Source: Paenibacillus tyrphae
Lineage (GTDB): Bacteria; Bacillota; Bacilli; Paenibacillales; NBRC-103111
Length of the DNA: 64,000 nt
NCBI RefSeq assembly: GCF_024158745.1
Contig: NZ_JAMZAW010000006.1
Span: 1 to 64,000, forward strand
Direction: 5' to 3'
Positions 62,677 through 64,000 of the stretch are shown in pieces. Every line of letters starts with the position of its first letter. Position 1 is the first letter of the stretch. The notes below the pieces were generated by a model. The model saw only the letters and a list, made by a program, of their open reading frames with translations. It searched no databases and was not told where the DNA came from. The position numbers and the translations under genes are program-made.

Positions 62677-63105
62677 ATGAGTTTTTGCTGCGGCGCCAGC
62701 ATGTTGGGGACCAAAGGGACGCTAAGACATATCCGGACGCAGATTCATAACGTGCCGTTATTGTTCTGCCCGGTATGCCACCGTGTGGAAGTGCACCATC
62801 TGGTGGAAAACGAGTACGAGATCCTTGCCGAGTATGCGCATGGAGACGGCGCGCCGGAAGTGGATTTCCAAGAGTACGTCGAGCATCGGGACGTTCAGGA
62901 GATGTTCGAGAACTGCGTGAATCACGAGAACGAAGAACCGCTTGAGGTCGTTCGAAGCCAGATCGACATGGCGCTCGACCTGTTGATGGTGGCCAAAGAG
63001 ATCGGCGACGCCGAATGGGAGCAGCAGCTCAAAAAAAGGCTGAACGTCCTCAGCCAGCGCCGTCACAAGCTGAAGAATAAAAAGACCATGCGAGGCCTGT
63101 CTTAA
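62677..63105 (+). CDS. zinc-finger-containing conserved hypothetical protein
   Basis: A 142-residue protein with an N-terminal metal-binding region: CCGASMLG near residue 4 and LFCPVCHRVEVHHL near 29, giving a CC...CxxC pattern like YgiT-type zinc fingers. The rest is helical and ends in a basic KLKNKKTMRG. GGGGGACGAGG lies upstream of ATG 62677. It stands upstream of sigI, separated by a 300-base gap, and has no known role. Confidence 0.6.
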   Translation: MSFCCGASMLGTKGTLRHIRTQIHNVPLLFCPVCHRVEVHHLVENEYEILAEYAHGDGAPEVDFQEYVEHRDVQEMFENCVNHENEEPLEVVRSQIDMALDLLMVAKEIGDAEWEQQLKKRLNVLSQRRHKLKNKKTMRGLS

Positions 63106-63123
63106 CAGTACCAACCTTTTGCA

Positions 63124-63277
63124 AAAACGTCCCTTCTTCGCCAAGCTTCTTTGCAGGCAAAGGCAGCGCCGGCAGCGGCGCCGTATGCCCATGTGAGCGC
63201 GGCGCTGCGGCTGCATGACAATGCGGTCCGGCGCCTGGGCAAGCCTGTTGCGGCTGCGGCTTGGAAAGGGACGTTTT
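63124..63277. repeat. 12-bp inverted repeat around a GC-rich loop, possible terminator
   Basis: AAAACGTCCCTT at 63124-63135 and AAGGGACGTTTT at 63266-63277 are exact complements 130 bases apart, with GC-rich inner hairpins (GCGGCGCCG). A T-run follows the second arm. It may end transcription before sigI, but the long loop is unusual. Confidence 0.45.
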
Positions 63278-63358
63278 TTGTGGCTGGCCCGGTTGGAAAG
63301 CCTGCCCTGACCCACATAAAAATTCCTTAAGAAATATAGGCGTCCAGCCTTCGAAATG

Positions 63359-63387
63359 ACCCCCGTAATCGTATAAGCGACAACGAA
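63359..63387 (+). promoter_or_regulatory. SigI-type autoregulatory promoter candidate
   Basis: ACCCCC at 63359-63364 and CGAA at 63384-63387, separated by 19 bases, resemble the -35 and -10 elements of SigI promoters. It lies 26 bases before the start codon of sigI itself. SigI genes are known to be autoregulated from such promoters. Confidence 0.5.
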
Positions 63388-63412
63388 ATTTTTAAGCAGA
63401 GAGGTGGAACGA

Positions 63413-64000
63413 TTGCTGCTGGTTTTATTTAAGAAATTTCTCGGAAAACGCCAGGCACACCACTCGGATTCCGCGGATGCGCAAACGCCGGAACAAATCG
63501 TTATTTTGATTCAAGAAGGTGATCTACGCCTCCGCAATCAATTCATCACCGATTATCAACCTTATGTTGCGAAGGTAACGAGCAGATTTTGCAAAAGATA
63601 TGTGGACCCGGCCCGGGACGATGAGTTCAGCATCGCACTCGGCGCCTTCAATGAAGCGATCAATCAGTTTTCGCCGCAGGCCGGAAGGTCGTTTCTCGGC
63701 TTCTCCGAGCAGGTCATCCGCCGGCGGCTCATCGATTATGTCCGCAAGGAACAGCGCTTCTCGCAGCAAATCCCGTACAGCACGTTCGAGGTGGAGGACG
63801 AGGAGGACAACATTGTCAATCCGGTCGAAATCCATCAGGCTGTCGAGCAGTACGAGAAGCAGAAGGGAATGGAGGAACGGCGCAGCGAGATTATCGATCT
63901 GAACCGCTGCCTGTCCGAATTCGGCATCCGCTTCGGAGATCTGGTCGATGCTTCCCCTAAGCACGACGACTCGCGTCAGGCACTCTTCGGTATTGCCAAG
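63413..64000 (+). CDS. sigI: RNA polymerase sigma factor SigI (3' end beyond the window)
   Basis: The frame starts at TTG 63413 with GAGGTGG upstream and stays open to the last base, so at least 196 residues are seen and the end lies outside. The SigI signature is present: QEGDLRLRNQFITDYQPYVA, then DEFSIALGAFNEAINQFSP, LGFSEQVIRRRLIDYVRKE and YSTFEVEDEED, matching sigma region 2 of SigI. In Bacillus and Clostridium the next gene encodes the membrane anti-sigma RsgI. SigI regulates cell-wall and heat stress genes. No frameshift seen in the visible part. Confidence 0.93.
   Translation, partial: MLLVLFKKFLGKRQAHHSDSADAQTPEQIVILIQEGDLRLRNQFITDYQPYVAKVTSRFCKRYVDPARDDEFSIALGAFNEAINQFSPQAGRSFLGFSEQVIRRRLIDYVRKEQRFSQQIPYSTFEVEDEEDNIVNPVEIHQAVEQYEKQKGMEERRSEIIDLNRCLSEFGIRFGDLVDASPKHDDSRQALFGIAK

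Noticed and set aside
62444..62680. 78-codon plus-strand frame upstream of the zinc-finger gene
   Set aside because: No ribosome binding site, overlaps the start of the next gene and has no recognisable domain.
63102..63317. 71-codon minus-strand frame with AAGGA before its ATG
   Set aside because: It covers both arms of the 12-bp inverted repeat and is rich in Ala/Arg; the ribosome binding site alone is not enough. It may deserve a second look if homologues exist.

Overview
The window looks like a chromosomal segment from a moderately GC-rich Gram-positive of the Paenibacillaceae (Paenibacillus-like). Supporting signs are a T-box-controlled ilvB-ilvN-ilvC-leuA cluster, an infC-rpmI-rplT operon behind an L20-type leader, a neighbouring ytqA/ytqB-type pair, YdbS/YdbT PH-domain proteins, a WGxxGxxG-type surface protein, a DUF4912 plus GH57/GT4 alpha-glucan cluster and, at the right edge, the start of sigI. 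All names rest on motif reading; no database search was run.

Positions 1 to about 11,440 are visibly AT-rich and differ from the rest. This is an accessory island: an HNH endonuclease, a MazG/PRA-PH-like hydrolase, a row of small unrelated hypothetical genes (2.07-4.74 kb) with a recurring intergenic spacer, a PD-(D/E)XK nuclease gene cut by an ISL3 transposase fragment, an opposite-strand IS4-family fragment, and an intact three-gene operon (5906-10726). That operon encodes a DUF4297-like nuclease, a small middle component and a Rad50-like ABC ATPase with a CxxC hook, and resembles an ABC-three-component (ABC-3C) conflict system. The island ends against the 3' end of rlmCD, a gene type used as an integration site elsewhere.

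From 11.4 to 29.2 kb lies backbone: rlmCD, an ABC-2 exporter, radical SAM proteins, manA, tRNA methyltransferases (mnmM, trmB), lipid and cell-surface glycosyltransferases, a PAP2 phosphatase, and the infC operon with a probable AUC start for infC. From 29.4 to 36.3 kb is a compact exopolysaccharide or surface-glycan operon: a mannose-1-phosphate guanylyltransferase-like protein, a DivIVA-like coiled-coil protein, a large glycosyltransferase with MshEN-like (c-di-GMP receptor type) N-terminal repeats, a multi-spanning membrane protein, a GtrB-like glycosyltransferase and GtrA.

From 36.5 to 51.8 kb is branched-chain amino-acid synthesis (ilvB, ilvN, ilvC, leuA, then leuB), with unrelated genes between leuA and leuB. 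From 51.8 to 53.7 kb are a peroxiredoxin behind a PerR-like box, gcvH and a DinB-like protein. From 53.7 to 62.2 kb is a minus-strand alpha-glucan/sugar-nucleotide cluster: a GH15 enzyme, a KTSC protein, a nucleotidyltransferase fused to a phosphomannomutase-like domain lacking its catalytic motifs, a one-chain GH57 branching enzyme plus GT4 synthase, and DUF4912. The window ends inside sigI, preceded by a SigI-like promoter. Three related inverted-repeat elements with a GGTGGGGTAT core lie at 36.3, 47.2 and 56.1 kb.
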